NCBI GenBank assembly: GCA_963624415.1
Contig: CAVFPQ010000041.1
Span: forward strand, 1 to 17,321
Origin: RUG806 sp963624415
GTDB lineage: Bacteria; Bacillota; Clostridia; Oscillospirales; Acutalibacteraceae
Length of the DNA: 17,321 bases
Reading direction: 5' to 3'
Shown here piece after piece: positions 6,560 through 15,454 of the stretch. Below the pieces are notes generated by a model that had not been told where the DNA came from, did not search any database, and worked only from the letters and a program-made list of their open reading frames with translations. Within the stretch, counting starts at the first letter, position 1; each line of letters starts with the position of its first letter. A program made the translations under genes and the position numbers.

Positions 6560-8481
6560 AAAAGAATGTTTATCTTGTACAGGCAGGCTGTCTGTACGGC
6601 AATACGTATTATCTCCCTTATGCTGTCGGAATGCTTATCGCTTTTGCGAAGGCGGATAAACGAATAGAAGCAAATTATGATTTTAAAAGAATTATATACA
6701 GTCTTGAGGATGTTGACGAAAGCATAGCGAGCCTCGAAAATCCCGCTTTTGTCGGCTTTTCAAATTCAATCTGGAATTACAGCTATAATCTTGTGTATGC
6801 CGAAAAGCTAAAAAAAGCGTATCCCGACTGCGTAATAGAATTCGGCGGTCATCACGTTCCGCCTGATACGGAATTTCTGAGCAAATATCCCTTTATTGAT
6901 ATTCTTATTCACCGAAAGGGCGAGGAAGCTTTCCGTGATGTTCTTGTCGCTCTGGCACAGGGGGATAGCCTGTCGTCTATTCCCAATATCTCATTCAGAG
7001 AAAACGGTGTGCCGGTGCAGACTCCGTACGCCGCAATCGGTATATGCGATTATCCGTCGCCGTATCTTACCGGTGTATTTGATGAGATTATAGCAAACGG
7101 AAAATATCCGTTCTCATGCGTGCTCGAAACAAACAGAGGCTGTCCGTTTAACTGCAGCTATTGCGATTGGGGCGAGCTTAATTCAAAGGTTCGCCTGTTT
7201 CCGCTTAAAAAGGTGCTTGATGAGCTTGACTGGATGGCGGCAAACAAAATGGAGTTCGTTTATTGTGTGGATGCCAATTTCGGTATGTTTGAGCGTGATG
7301 AAATTATCGCGCAGAAGCTTGTTGATTTAAAAGAAACTTACGGTTATCCGAACAGACTTCAGGTGTCATACGCCAAAAATGAACCGGACAGAGTTTTCAG
7401 AATAAACAAGCTTCTGGCGGACCACGGAATAGGCAAGGGGGCAACGCTTGCCCTTCAGAGCCTCTCCGAAGATGTCCTGAAAAATATAGGCAGGTCGAAT
7501 ATATCAAAGGCTCAGTACGCAAAACAGATCGAACGCTATCGTGATGCCGGCATTTCAACCTATACCGAGCTTATTATCGGTCTCCCCGGAGAAACAAAAG
7601 AGACCTTCTGCAGAGGTCTGTGCGAGGTGCTGGAGCTCGGTCAGCACAGCTCTGTCAGTGCATATTACTGTGAGCTTCTTCCGAATTCACGCCTGAGTGA
7701 AAAAAATTATCTTGATAAATACAAAATAAAAACGGTTTCCACCGCACTTAATCAATATCATTGTGAAAGCATGGACGATGTTCTGTCGGGGCATTCGAAT
7801 ATTATTGTCGGTACGGATACAATGAGTGTAGACGACTGGATCAAAGTAAATGAGTTTTCAACGTGTGTTCAGAGCTTTCATCATTTCGGTATTCTGCAAT
7901 GCGCGGCGATGTATATCCGCAAGGAGCTTAATGTTTCATACTATGATTTTTACAGTGCGCTCTATTCGTTTATCGTAAACGAAAGTGTATATCTTAAAAA
8001 TATCTTTGTCGAAGTGTCTGAAATTCTGACAAGGTTTACGCAGGGAAAGGGCGGACTTACATATCAGAATGATATTTTCGGAAAGATAACATATCCGCTT
8101 GAAGAAGCCGTTTTTCTTCTCTGTCTGCATGATGCCGATGTGTTTTATAATGAAGTAAATGAATTTCTTGCACGTTATATTTCTGACGAAAATATCCTGA
8201 ATCAGATTATTCTGTATCAGCGTGCGGTGGTGCTTAATCCTGATAAAGAAAAATTCACGCAGTCGTTTGAGTATGATTTTGCACCGTACTATAACGCAGT
8301 TTTAAGAAACTCCTATATTCCTCTTGAAAAACGCCGTGTTGAATATGAATTTTTTACTCCGTTTAAGACCGACGGCTGGATTGAGTACGCCAAAGAGATA
8401 ATCTGGTATGGCAGACGCAATAACAGAATGATGTTTTCATCCGCACCGAATACAATTCGCGAAATCACCGAAAATAAATAA
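6556..8481 (+). CDS. B12-binding-type radical SAM enzyme, paralogue 1 of 4
   Basis: 641 aa. The N-terminal domain (about 1-170) has the Rossmann-like cobalamin-binding layout of class B radical SAM proteins: PYAVG (21-25), VGFSNSIWNYSYN (66-78) and FGGHH (96-100), without the DxHxxG histidine ligand, as is usual for this class. The radical SAM barrel follows, with Cys196-x3-Cys200-x2-Cys203 (NRGCPFNCSYCDWG), VDANFGMFERD, a QS motif and IIGLPGE. Cys372 lies near the end of the barrel. The last 250 or so residues form an uncharacterised C-terminal domain ending in IIWYGRR. The usual GEGE after the B12 fold is replaced by RKGEE (about 120-124). Such enzymes perform radical reactions, often C-methylation, on unactivated carbon. 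The start overlaps the FKP-like stop (ATGA), so the two are translationally coupled. Substrate unknown. Confidence 0.9.
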   Translation: MKKNVYLVQAGCLYGNTYYLPYAVGMLIAFAKADKRIEANYDFKRIIYSLEDVDESIASLENPAFVGFSNSIWNYSYNLVYAEKLKKAYPDCVIEFGGHHVPPDTEFLSKYPFIDILIHRKGEEAFRDVLVALAQGDSLSSIPNISFRENGVPVQTPYAAIGICDYPSPYLTGVFDEIIANGKYPFSCVLETNRGCPFNCSYCDWGELNSKVRLFPLKKVLDELDWMAANKMEFVYCVDANFGMFERDEIIAQKLVDLKETYGYPNRLQVSYAKNEPDRVFRINKLLADHGIGKGATLALQSLSEDVLKNIGRSNISKAQYAKQIERYRDAGISTYTELIIGLPGETKETFCRGLCEVLELGQHSSVSAYYCELLPNSRLSEKNYLDKYKIKTVSTALNQYHCESMDDVLSGHSNIIVGTDTMSVDDWIKVNEFSTCVQSFHHFGILQCAAMYIRKELNVSYYDFYSALYSFIVNESVYLKNIFVEVSEILTRFTQGKGGLTYQNDIFGKITYPLEEAVFLLCLHDADVFYNEVNEFLARYISDENILNQIILYQRAVVLNPDKEKFTQSFEYDFAPYYNAVLRNSYIPLEKRRVEYEFFTPFKTDGWIEYAKEIIWYGRRNNRMMFSSAPNTIREITENK

Positions 8482-8516
8482 TTTACAGAAGCTTATTAAG
8501 AAGGGGGCGTGTCTTG

Positions 8517-10427
8517 ATGAAAAAATTATATATGGTTCAGCCGAATTCACAGTACGGCAACTCAATTTATTTTCCTTATGCGGCAGGCACGCTTGCGGCA
8601 TATGCTTTCAAGGATGAAGACATAAAAAAAGAATATACATTTGCCGGATTTATATATGATAAGCCCGATATTGATAAGGCGATTGAGTTTTTTGACGAGC
8701 CGTCTGTTGTCGGTTTCTCGTGCTATGTCTGGAATTATGAATATAACTGTGCTCTGGCAAAGGCGATAAAAGAGAAATATCCCGATTGTGTTATCATTTT
8801 CGGCGGTCATCAGATAAACAGAAACAGTGATATTGTCAATGCTTTTTGGTGTGATTATATCATTTTCGGAGAGGGCGAGGAAATTTTCAGACGGCTTCTG
8901 CTCGCAATCGCAAATAAGTGCACCGTTGATGATATTCCGAATATTTGTTATAAGATAAATGATTTGCCGCAGTTTACGCCCGAAGTCGAAGTGCAGATTC
9001 CGGAGCGTGTTTCACCCTATACCGAAGGGTATTTTGATGATATTCTTAAAGACACAAGATACGCTTTTTCCGCTGTTTTCGAAACAAACAGAGGCTGCCC
9101 CAACAAGTGCGCGTTCTGTGACTGGGGCAATATAAAATCAAGAGTTCGGCTTTATGATATGAAAACCGTAAAAGAAGAGATTTTATGGTTCGCCGAAAAC
9201 AGAATTGAATACTGCTACTGTGCCGATGCAAATTTCGGTCTTTTTCCGAGGGATATTCAGATTGTCGATTATCTTATCGATGTTCACAATAAAACGGGAT
9301 TCCCGCAAAAATTTCAGGCGACATATTCGAAAATCAATTCAGATGTCGTATTTGAAATAAACAGTAAGCTGAACACGGCGGGGATGAGCAAGGGCGCGAC
9401 ACTGTCTTTTCAGTCGATGAGCCGAAATGTGCTTGATAATATCTACCGTAAAAATATGCCGCTGTCAAACTTCAAAAGGCTTATGACAATGTATAACACA
9501 AACGGCATATCTACATATTCGGAGCTTATTCTGGGGCTCCCCGGTGAGTCATATGAGAGCTTTAAGGACGGCATAGAACAGCTGCTGCAGTCCGGTCAGC
9601 ATATGTCAATAAACTTCTTTAACTGTGAGCTGCTGACAAATTCCATAATGAATGATGCCGGATACATAAAGAAGTACAATATAAAATCCCGCAGAATAAG
9701 ACAGCACCAATATCATGTAATAGAAAACAATGACGGTATAAGAGAATACTCGAATATAGTGGTATCCACCGATACAATGCCCGAAGAAATGTGGATAAAA
9801 AGCAATATCCTGTCTGTATATGTCAGATTTCTGCATAATCTGGGGCTTTTGCAATGTGTCGCGATTTATCTTTATTATGAAAAGCATATAAATTATACGG
9901 ATTTTTACGAACGGATTATCGAATATTCCCGCAATAACCCCGACACTGTCTGCGGCGGAATTTATACATGGCTTCTTGAAGTCTATAACAAAGTACTTTC
10001 GGGCGGCGGTACGCTGACAGGCACGGTTGAAGGCTTCGGTGAACTGACGTGGCCGGTGGATGAAGCGGCGTTTTTGCTCGCCGTAAATGATTACGACAGA
10101 TTTTACACCGAAATGCGGGATGTGATAAAGCCTTATTTTGATGACTGCACACTTTTTGATGAGCTTTATGATTATCAGAAGGCTATTGTCAAAAATCCGT
10201 ATTACGCAAAAACCGTACTTTATGTTCACTATGATTTCTGCGGATATTTCAAAAATATTTACAACAATGATTATTCCGCTTTGGCATCACGCAGAATGAT
10301 TTACACAATAGACAAGAGCGATGTTCCGAAAAACAAGCCCGATTATGCCCGTGACATTGTATGGTTCGGCAGAAAGGGCGGAAAAAATATTGCAGCTGTA
10401 AAGAGTAAGGAGTGCGAAGAACAATGA
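8517..10427 (+). CDS. B12-binding-type radical SAM enzyme, paralogue 2 of 4
   Basis: 636 aa, alignable over its whole length with its three neighbours. N-terminal cobalamin-type fold with NSIYFPYAAG (15-24), VGFSCYVWNYEYN (65-77), FGGHQ (95-99) and an intact FGEGEE. Radical SAM cluster ligands are Cys194, Cys198 and Cys201 (NRGCPNKCAFCDWG), followed by ADANFGLFPRD, a QS motif and LILGLPGE. The barrel-end Cys370 and the C-terminal IVWFGRK are conserved with the other copies. I chose ATG 8517, after the AGGGGG site at 8502-8507 and in line with the MKK(N)xYxVQ start of the paralogues; a TTG at 8514 would add one residue. There is a 35-nt gap after paralogue 1 and an ATGA overlap with paralogue 3. 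Reaction and substrate unknown; radical alkylation of the operon's sugar or lipid product is a guess from context. Confidence 0.9.
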   Translation: MKKLYMVQPNSQYGNSIYFPYAAGTLAAYAFKDEDIKKEYTFAGFIYDKPDIDKAIEFFDEPSVVGFSCYVWNYEYNCALAKAIKEKYPDCVIIFGGHQINRNSDIVNAFWCDYIIFGEGEEIFRRLLLAIANKCTVDDIPNICYKINDLPQFTPEVEVQIPERVSPYTEGYFDDILKDTRYAFSAVFETNRGCPNKCAFCDWGNIKSRVRLYDMKTVKEEILWFAENRIEYCYCADANFGLFPRDIQIVDYLIDVHNKTGFPQKFQATYSKINSDVVFEINSKLNTAGMSKGATLSFQSMSRNVLDNIYRKNMPLSNFKRLMTMYNTNGISTYSELILGLPGESYESFKDGIEQLLQSGQHMSINFFNCELLTNSIMNDAGYIKKYNIKSRRIRQHQYHVIENNDGIREYSNIVVSTDTMPEEMWIKSNILSVYVRFLHNLGLLQCVAIYLYYEKHINYTDFYERIIEYSRNNPDTVCGGIYTWLLEVYNKVLSGGGTLTGTVEGFGELTWPVDEAAFLLAVNDYDRFYTEMRDVIKPYFDDCTLFDELYDYQKAIVKNPYYAKTVLYVHYDFCGYFKNIYNNDYSALASRRMIYTIDKSDVPKNKPDYARDIVWFGRKGGKNIAAVKSKECEEQ

Positions 10428-12328
10428 AAAAGAATATCTATTTTGTTCAGCCGAATACTTTGCTCGGCAACTCGATTTATTATCCGTATGCCGTGGGTGT
10501 GCTGGCATCTTATGCGCTTCAGTTTGACGACATAAACAGCGCATATGAGCTTAAGGGTATAATTTTTAAGGAAGACCCGATTGAAGATGTTTTTTCGGCG
10601 GTTGAAAATCCGTTTATAGTGGGCTTTTCGAATTATTTCTGGAATTACAATTATAATCTCAAGGTCGCAAAGGCGATAAAAGAAAAATACCCCGAATGTA
10701 CAATACTTTTCGGCGGTCATCAGATTTCAAGAGACAGCGATTTTCTGCAGAAGTATCCGTTTATAGATATTCTTATTTTCGGTGAAGGTGAGTTGCCGTT
10801 TGCCCGGATTTTAAGAAGTCTTAACGGACAGGGCAATATGGAGGATATTCCTAATATCGAATTCAGAAAAGACGGAAATATTCTCAGAAACGAAGACAGA
10901 TGCGAGGGTGCGGACTCTTATCCGTCGCCGTATCTTACCGGTATTTTCGATAAGCTCTGCAATGTGCCCGAAGGACTTGAATTTAACGCTCAGCTTGAAA
11001 CAAACAGAGGCTGCCCTTATCACTGCTCTTTCTGTGACTGGTGTGACTATGATCTGCCGATGCGTCTTTTTGATATTGAAAAGGTCAGAAAAGACCTTAT
11101 CTGGATATCCGAACACAAGATAGCGTATTGTATGTGCGTTGATTCAAATTTCGGACTTTTTGAACGAGATGAGGAAATAGCCGCACTTGCCGTCGAACTG
11201 AAAAAGAAAAACGGATATCCCGAAAAATTCGGTGCTTGCTTCGCAAAAAACAAAACTGACAGAATTTTCAGAATAAACAAAATGTTCAATGATGTCGGAA
11301 TGAGCAAAGGCGTATCCCTGGCGTTTCAGAGTATGTCAGAGGAAGTGCTCAGAAATATTTCCCGAAGCAACATGAACAAAAATCATCTGTCCGATCAATT
11401 GGCGCTTTATCACAAGGCGGGTATCCCGACATATACAGAGCTTATTTTAGGCCTGCCCGGTGAGACATTTGAAAGCTTTTCCAAGGGAATATGCGAGCTG
11501 CTCGAACGAGGTCAGCATGATTCCATAAATGTTTTCAGATGTGAGGTGTATCCGAATTCCACCCTCGCAAAACCCGATTACATGAAAAAATTCGGTATAA
11601 AAACCGCGGTAAACAAGCTTAATATAAATCATTGCAAAATATCAAATGCCGTGTTTGCCGGCGGACTTGAATATATAGTCGAGACAAACACAATGACGGC
11701 GGATGAACTTATATATGCCACAATATTTTCTTCCGTAATTCAAAGTGTTCATTGCCACGGACTTCTGCAGTTTATTGCGATATTTCTGCATAACGAAAGA
11801 AATGTATCATATTATGAATTTTACCGTTCGTTTCTCGATACATTCTCAAAGACCGACGGCGTTATCGGTACTACCATAAAGAATATTGCGAAAAGCATGG
11901 AGGCCACTTCCCGCGGAGAAGTTGATTTTTCGTATATAAATCCCGAGTTCGGTGATATAACATGGCCTTATGACGAAACAATGCTTCTTGACTGGATTTA
12001 TTCACTTGATGAGTTTTATTCCGAGTGCTCCGATTTTGTCAAAAAATATATGGATGACACAGGGCTTTTCGATGAGCTGATGTCATATCAGAAAAACATG
12101 ATTGTTACACCTAAGTGCAGCGAAACGACGGTTGATTTTAACTATGATTTCTGTTCATATTTCGATGCCGTTCTTGCCGGGCAAAATGCCGGGCTTGAAC
12201 AAAAGCCGGTGTCCGTTAAATTTACACCGGGTGTAAGCGTTCCCGATGAATTATCCGAATTTGCAAAAAAAATCGTCTGGTACGGCAGACGAAACAAGAG
12301 CAGTATAAAAAAATCTTTCTGCATATAA
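10424..12328 (+). CDS. B12-binding-type radical SAM enzyme, paralogue 3 of 4
   Basis: 634 aa with the same order of parts: NSIYYPYAVG, VGFSNYFWNYNYN, FGGHQ and FGEGEL in the N-terminal cobalamin-type domain; Cys197, Cys201 and Cys204 (NRGCPYHCSFCDWC) for the [4Fe-4S] cluster; VDSNFGLFERD, a QS motif and LILGLPGE in the barrel; Cys373 at the barrel end; and IVWYGRR near the C-terminus. After the cluster the usual CDWG reads CDWC, adding a fourth nearby cysteine seen in no other copy, which might bind an extra ligand or be incidental. The start overlaps the paralogue 2 stop (ATGA 10424-10427) with AAGGAG at 10407-10412; an upstream in-frame GTG at 10412 is rejected because the paralogues all begin with MKK(N). 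Substrate unknown. Confidence 0.9.
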   Translation: MKKNIYFVQPNTLLGNSIYYPYAVGVLASYALQFDDINSAYELKGIIFKEDPIEDVFSAVENPFIVGFSNYFWNYNYNLKVAKAIKEKYPECTILFGGHQISRDSDFLQKYPFIDILIFGEGELPFARILRSLNGQGNMEDIPNIEFRKDGNILRNEDRCEGADSYPSPYLTGIFDKLCNVPEGLEFNAQLETNRGCPYHCSFCDWCDYDLPMRLFDIEKVRKDLIWISEHKIAYCMCVDSNFGLFERDEEIAALAVELKKKNGYPEKFGACFAKNKTDRIFRINKMFNDVGMSKGVSLAFQSMSEEVLRNISRSNMNKNHLSDQLALYHKAGIPTYTELILGLPGETFESFSKGICELLERGQHDSINVFRCEVYPNSTLAKPDYMKKFGIKTAVNKLNINHCKISNAVFAGGLEYIVETNTMTADELIYATIFSSVIQSVHCHGLLQFIAIFLHNERNVSYYEFYRSFLDTFSKTDGVIGTTIKNIAKSMEATSRGEVDFSYINPEFGDITWPYDETMLLDWIYSLDEFYSECSDFVKKYMDDTGLFDELMSYQKNMIVTPKCSETTVDFNYDFCSYFDAVLAGQNAGLEQKPVSVKFTPGVSVPDELSEFAKKIVWYGRRNKSSIKKSFCI

Positions 12329-12355
12329 CGTATAATCTGTGAGGAGATGCGATGC

Positions 12356-14263
12356 ATGAAAAATGTATATTTTGTGCAGGTCAGTAATTATTTGTCAAAA
12401 TCATTGTATTTGCCGTATGCCGCAGGAACAATAGTTGCCTATTCTTTTTCTCGTGAAGAAATAAAAAAGAATTACTGTTTTAAGGGATTTGTCATAGAAA
12501 AAACCGATGTCGAAAAAACAGTGAATTCATTCGAAAATCCGTTCTTTATCGGCTTTTCAAACTATGTCTGGAATATTGATTATAATCTGGAACTGGCAAA
12601 AAAGGTAAAGGAAATTTTTCCCGAGTGTGTTATATGCTTCGGCGGTCCGTCTGTGCCCGATGACACAGAGCTTCTGTCTCAATATTCTTTTATAGATATT
12701 CTTATCCACGGTGAAGGGGAGACTGTCGTTTATGAACTGCTTAAGGCATATTCCGAAAATTCGCTTTTAAGTGATATTGCGAATATATCGTACAGATTAA
12801 ACGGAGTGCCTTATGAGACCGAAAAGAAAATTGTCTGCGGCGATTTGTCGGATTATCCTTCGCCGTACACTTCGGGCTGCTTTGACGGAATAATAAACGA
12901 TCCGGCTTATGAGGGTATTCAGTTTGACGCTCTTTTTGAGACAAACAGGGGCTGTCCGTATAAATGTACATATTGCACATGGGCGAGCAAGAGCTTTCGT
13001 ACTTTTTCAATGGAACGCGTAAAAGCCGATCTGGATTGGATGGCTGAGAATAAAATCAGTTTTGTGTTTTGCGTCGACGGAAACTTCGGTATGCTTCAAA
13101 GGGACATGGAAATTGCCGAATATGTTGTTGCACTTAAGAAAAAATACGGTTATCCGCAGAGAATGGAATCATGTGCCGCAAAAAACAAAAACGATTTTGT
13201 TTTCGAAATGAACCTGATGCTCGAAAAAGCGGGGCTTAACAGAGGCGTGTCCATTGCCGTTCAGAGTATGTCACCCGAGGTTCTTAAAAATGTCGGCAGA
13301 CAGAATATTAAGCCCGTAGATCTGGCTTTCGAGCTTAAACGCTACCGTGAAAATTCAATAACAACATATACCGACCTTATATTGGGTCTCCCCGGTGAAA
13401 CTTTTGAGAGCTTTTGTGACGGTTACTTTAATGTAATAGAGGCGGGGCAGCATACCTCCGTAAATGTATATCCGTGTGAAATTTTGCCGAATACTGCACT
13501 GTATTCGAAAAAAGAGAGGGAACGTTTCGGCATAAAAACCTTAAATGCGAACTTGAGTCAGCGTCACAGCATTGTGAACGGGCAAGGCTCCCGTACCGAG
13601 ATTGTTGTTTCAACAAACACATTAAGCAGTGACGAATGGGCAAAGGCTTATAAAATATCCGAAACGGTGCACGCATTCCATTGTCTGGGGCTTATAAAAT
13701 TTCTTGCCGTATATCTCAGAAAAGCGAAGAATGTTTCATACAAGAATTTTTATCTCGGTCTTTATGATTATATCGAAAATAATGACGGCAGTTTTCTGAA
13801 AAAAGCCATTGATAATGTGTTCGGCTGTGTCGACCTGTTTATTAAGGGAAAAGCCGATTTGGCGTATGTTAACAGTGATTTCGGAAATATTGTATTTCCA
13901 TTCTGCGAAGGTCTTTTCCTGTATTGTGTAAAGAATTTTGATGAATTTTACAGTGAAATAGGCAAATATTTCTTCGGCTATTTTGAAGCCGGCGATGCCG
14001 AAGCGGAGGACTTATTTGCATATCAGAAAAATATGATTACACGCCCCGGTGAAAAGCCGTTTTTAAGTCAGGGAAAATATGATTGGTGCGAGTATTTCAG
14101 ACACACATATGACCCCGAATTTACAAGACCGACACCGAAAGAACAGACACTTAAATTTGAGGGCAATGATTATTCTGACCTGCCGGAATACGCACGCATG
14201 ATAGTGTGGCTCGGCAGAAGAGCATTAAAAACCATTAAGCCCGAACCGACAGCGGAAGAATAA
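12356..14263 (+). CDS. B12-binding-type radical SAM enzyme, paralogue 4 of 4, divergent cluster loop
   Basis: 635 aa, last gene of the operon. N-terminal cobalamin-type domain with LPYAAG, IGFSNYVWNIDYN, an FGGPS loop (the other copies have FGGHH or FGGHQ) and HGEGET. Radical SAM ligands are Cys200, Cys204 and Cys207 (NRGCPYKCTYCTWA), then VDGNFGMLQRD, a QS motif and LILGLPGE; barrel-end Cys374; C-terminal IVWLGRR. It is the most altered copy: D-W-G after the last cluster cysteine is T-W-A, and the His of FGGH is replaced. It may have a distinct substrate or reaction while keeping the cluster ligands. ATG 12356 is chosen from GAGGAG (12341-12346), 9 nt upstream, and paralogue alignment; an in-frame ATG at 12347 lies too close to that site. 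A strong terminator follows 29 nt after the stop. Confidence 0.9.
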   Translation: MKNVYFVQVSNYLSKSLYLPYAAGTIVAYSFSREEIKKNYCFKGFVIEKTDVEKTVNSFENPFFIGFSNYVWNIDYNLELAKKVKEIFPECVICFGGPSVPDDTELLSQYSFIDILIHGEGETVVYELLKAYSENSLLSDIANISYRLNGVPYETEKKIVCGDLSDYPSPYTSGCFDGIINDPAYEGIQFDALFETNRGCPYKCTYCTWASKSFRTFSMERVKADLDWMAENKISFVFCVDGNFGMLQRDMEIAEYVVALKKKYGYPQRMESCAAKNKNDFVFEMNLMLEKAGLNRGVSIAVQSMSPEVLKNVGRQNIKPVDLAFELKRYRENSITTYTDLILGLPGETFESFCDGYFNVIEAGQHTSVNVYPCEILPNTALYSKKERERFGIKTLNANLSQRHSIVNGQGSRTEIVVSTNTLSSDEWAKAYKISETVHAFHCLGLIKFLAVYLRKAKNVSYKNFYLGLYDYIENNDGSFLKKAIDNVFGCVDLFIKGKADLAYVNSDFGNIVFPFCEGLFLYCVKNFDEFYSEIGKYFFGYFEAGDAEAEDLFAYQKNMITRPGEKPFLSQGKYDWCEYFRHTYDPEFTRPTPKEQTLKFEGNDYSDLPEYARMIVWLGRRALKTIKPEPTAEE

Positions 14264-14292
14264 AATCTTTTTTCTCTTTTGATTAAATAAGA

Positions 14293-14347
14293 AAAGCTCA
14301 TATACCGGCAGTCTGTCGCTGTCATGTATATGAGCTTTGTTTTTTTT
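14293..14347 (+). terminator. Intrinsic terminator of the eight-gene operon, probably bidirectional
   Basis: A perfect 13-bp stem, 14293-14305 (AAAGCTCATATAC) with 14326-14338, encloses a 20-nt loop and is followed by G and eight T residues (14340-14347). It lies between the convergent ends of the operon and asd. On the minus strand the stem is followed by a T-rich stretch (TTTTCTTATTT), so it can also end asd transcripts. Confidence 0.88.
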
Positions 14348-14359
14348 ATTTAGAGCCGA

Positions 14360-15454
14360 TTATTCCTTCGGTTCAATATAGCCTTCCGCACACAGAAGCT
14401 CTGCGGCGAGAACGGCACCGCCGGCGGCACCTCTTAATGTGTTGTGTGACAGGCAGACGAACTTGTAGTCATACTGCGTGTCTTCTCTGAGTCTGCCGAT
14501 TGAAACGGCCATGCCGCCCTCAAGCTCACGCTGAAGCTTTGTCTGCGGCATATTGTCCTCCGTAAAATAATTGAGGAACTGCTTGGGTGCATGGGGGAGA
14601 TTTAATTCCTGCGGCTTGCCGGAGAAGTTTTTCCATGCTTCAAGAATCTGCTCTTTTGTGGGCTTGTTCTTAAAGCGTACAAACACCGCCGCCATATGAC
14701 CGTCGGACACGGGAACTCTGAGGCACTGCGCCGTAAAATGAGGCTCTGTGGCGGGGACTATCTCGCCGTCAACAACCTTGCCCCAGATTTTAAGCGGCTC
14801 TTTTTCGCTCTTTTCTTCCTCGCCGCCTATGTAGGGGATAACGTTATCCACAATCTCGGGCCATCTTTCAAATGTTTTGCCCGCACCCGAAATCGCCTGA
14901 TATGTGCATACAAGAACATCTTTTACGCCGAACTTTTCATCAAGCGGATAAAGTGCCGGAACATAGCTCTGAAGGGAGCAGTTTGACTTTACGGCTACAA
15001 AGCCTCTCTTTGTGCCGAGACGCTTTTTCTGATGCTCAATAACTGCAAAATGGGCGTCGTTTATCTCGGGAATAATCATGGGAACATCGGGAGTAAATCT
15101 GTGTGCGCTGTTGTTTGACACAACGGGGCATTCCGCTTTTGCGTAAGCGGTCTCAAGTGCTCTTATCTCATCCTTTGACATATCAACTGCACAGAAAACG
15201 AAGTCAACCATTGAAGCGATTTTTTCTATATCGGCAGTGGCATCGTAAACCGTCATCTTTTTGACGTTTTCGGGCAGAGCGGTCTTCATAACCCATCTGC
15301 CGCCGAGGGCCTCTTCATATGTCTTGCCGGCAGAACGGGGGCTTGCGGCAAGTGCGGTAATTTCAAACCACGGATGATCCGCAAGAAGCGTGACAAAACG
15401 CTGACCGACCATACCGGTAGCGCCGATTATACCTACTTTGTAATGCTTGTCCAT
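14360..15454 (-). CDS. asd: Aspartate-semialdehyde dehydrogenase
   Basis: Reduces aspartyl-4-phosphate to aspartate-4-semialdehyde with NADPH, the branch point to lysine/diaminopimelate, threonine and methionine; cytoplasmic. The 364-aa protein has the NADP loop GATGMVG (11-17), SNNSAHR (113-119), the active-site Cys159 in SNCSLQSYV, CTYQAISGAG (183-192) and RVPVSDGHM with His253. The sequence around the active site (SNCSLQ) and the length point to the archaeal/fungal-type ASADH subfamily, also present in some Clostridia, rather than the classic E. coli type. The start is supported by AAGGAGG (complement of 15462-15468), 7 nt upstream. Transcribed alone, convergent with the radical SAM operon and divergent from queA, from a good promoter at 15534-15562. 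The leader is too short for a lysine riboswitch. Confidence 0.96.
   Translation of the reverse strand: MDKHYKVGIIGATGMVGQRFVTLLADHPWFEITALAASPRSAGKTYEEALGGRWVMKTALPENVKKMTVYDATADIEKIASMVDFVFCAVDMSKDEIRALETAYAKAECPVVSNNSAHRFTPDVPMIIPEINDAHFAVIEHQKKRLGTKRGFVAVKSNCSLQSYVPALYPLDEKFGVKDVLVCTYQAISGAGKTFERWPEIVDNVIPYIGGEEEKSEKEPLKIWGKVVDGEIVPATEPHFTAQCLRVPVSDGHMAAVFVRFKNKPTKEQILEAWKNFSGKPQELNLPHAPKQFLNYFTEDNMPQTKLQRELEGGMAVSIGRLREDTQYDYKFVCLSHNTLRGAAGGAVLAAELLCAEGYIEPKE

Noticed and set aside
9606..10229. A 207-aa open frame on the minus strand inside radical SAM paralogue 2
   Set aside because: It lies wholly opposite a well-supported gene, has no ribosome site or family resemblance, and is of low-complexity hydrophobic/basic composition typical of antisense frames.
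6556..14263. Four-fold repetition as an assembly artefact or very recent tandem duplication
   Set aside because: The copies differ throughout in protein and DNA sequence, with only short identical tracts, so they are old, separately maintained paralogues.
6556..14263. Radical SAM RiPP (peptide-modifying) cluster
   Set aside because: No small precursor peptide gene, RiPP recognition element or SPASM-type seven-cysteine C-terminal motif is visible in or beside the operon.
14293..14338. The 13-bp inverted repeat as a mobile-element end or attachment site
   Set aside because: It is followed by G and eight T residues right after a stop codon and sits between convergent genes, which explains it fully as an intrinsic terminator.
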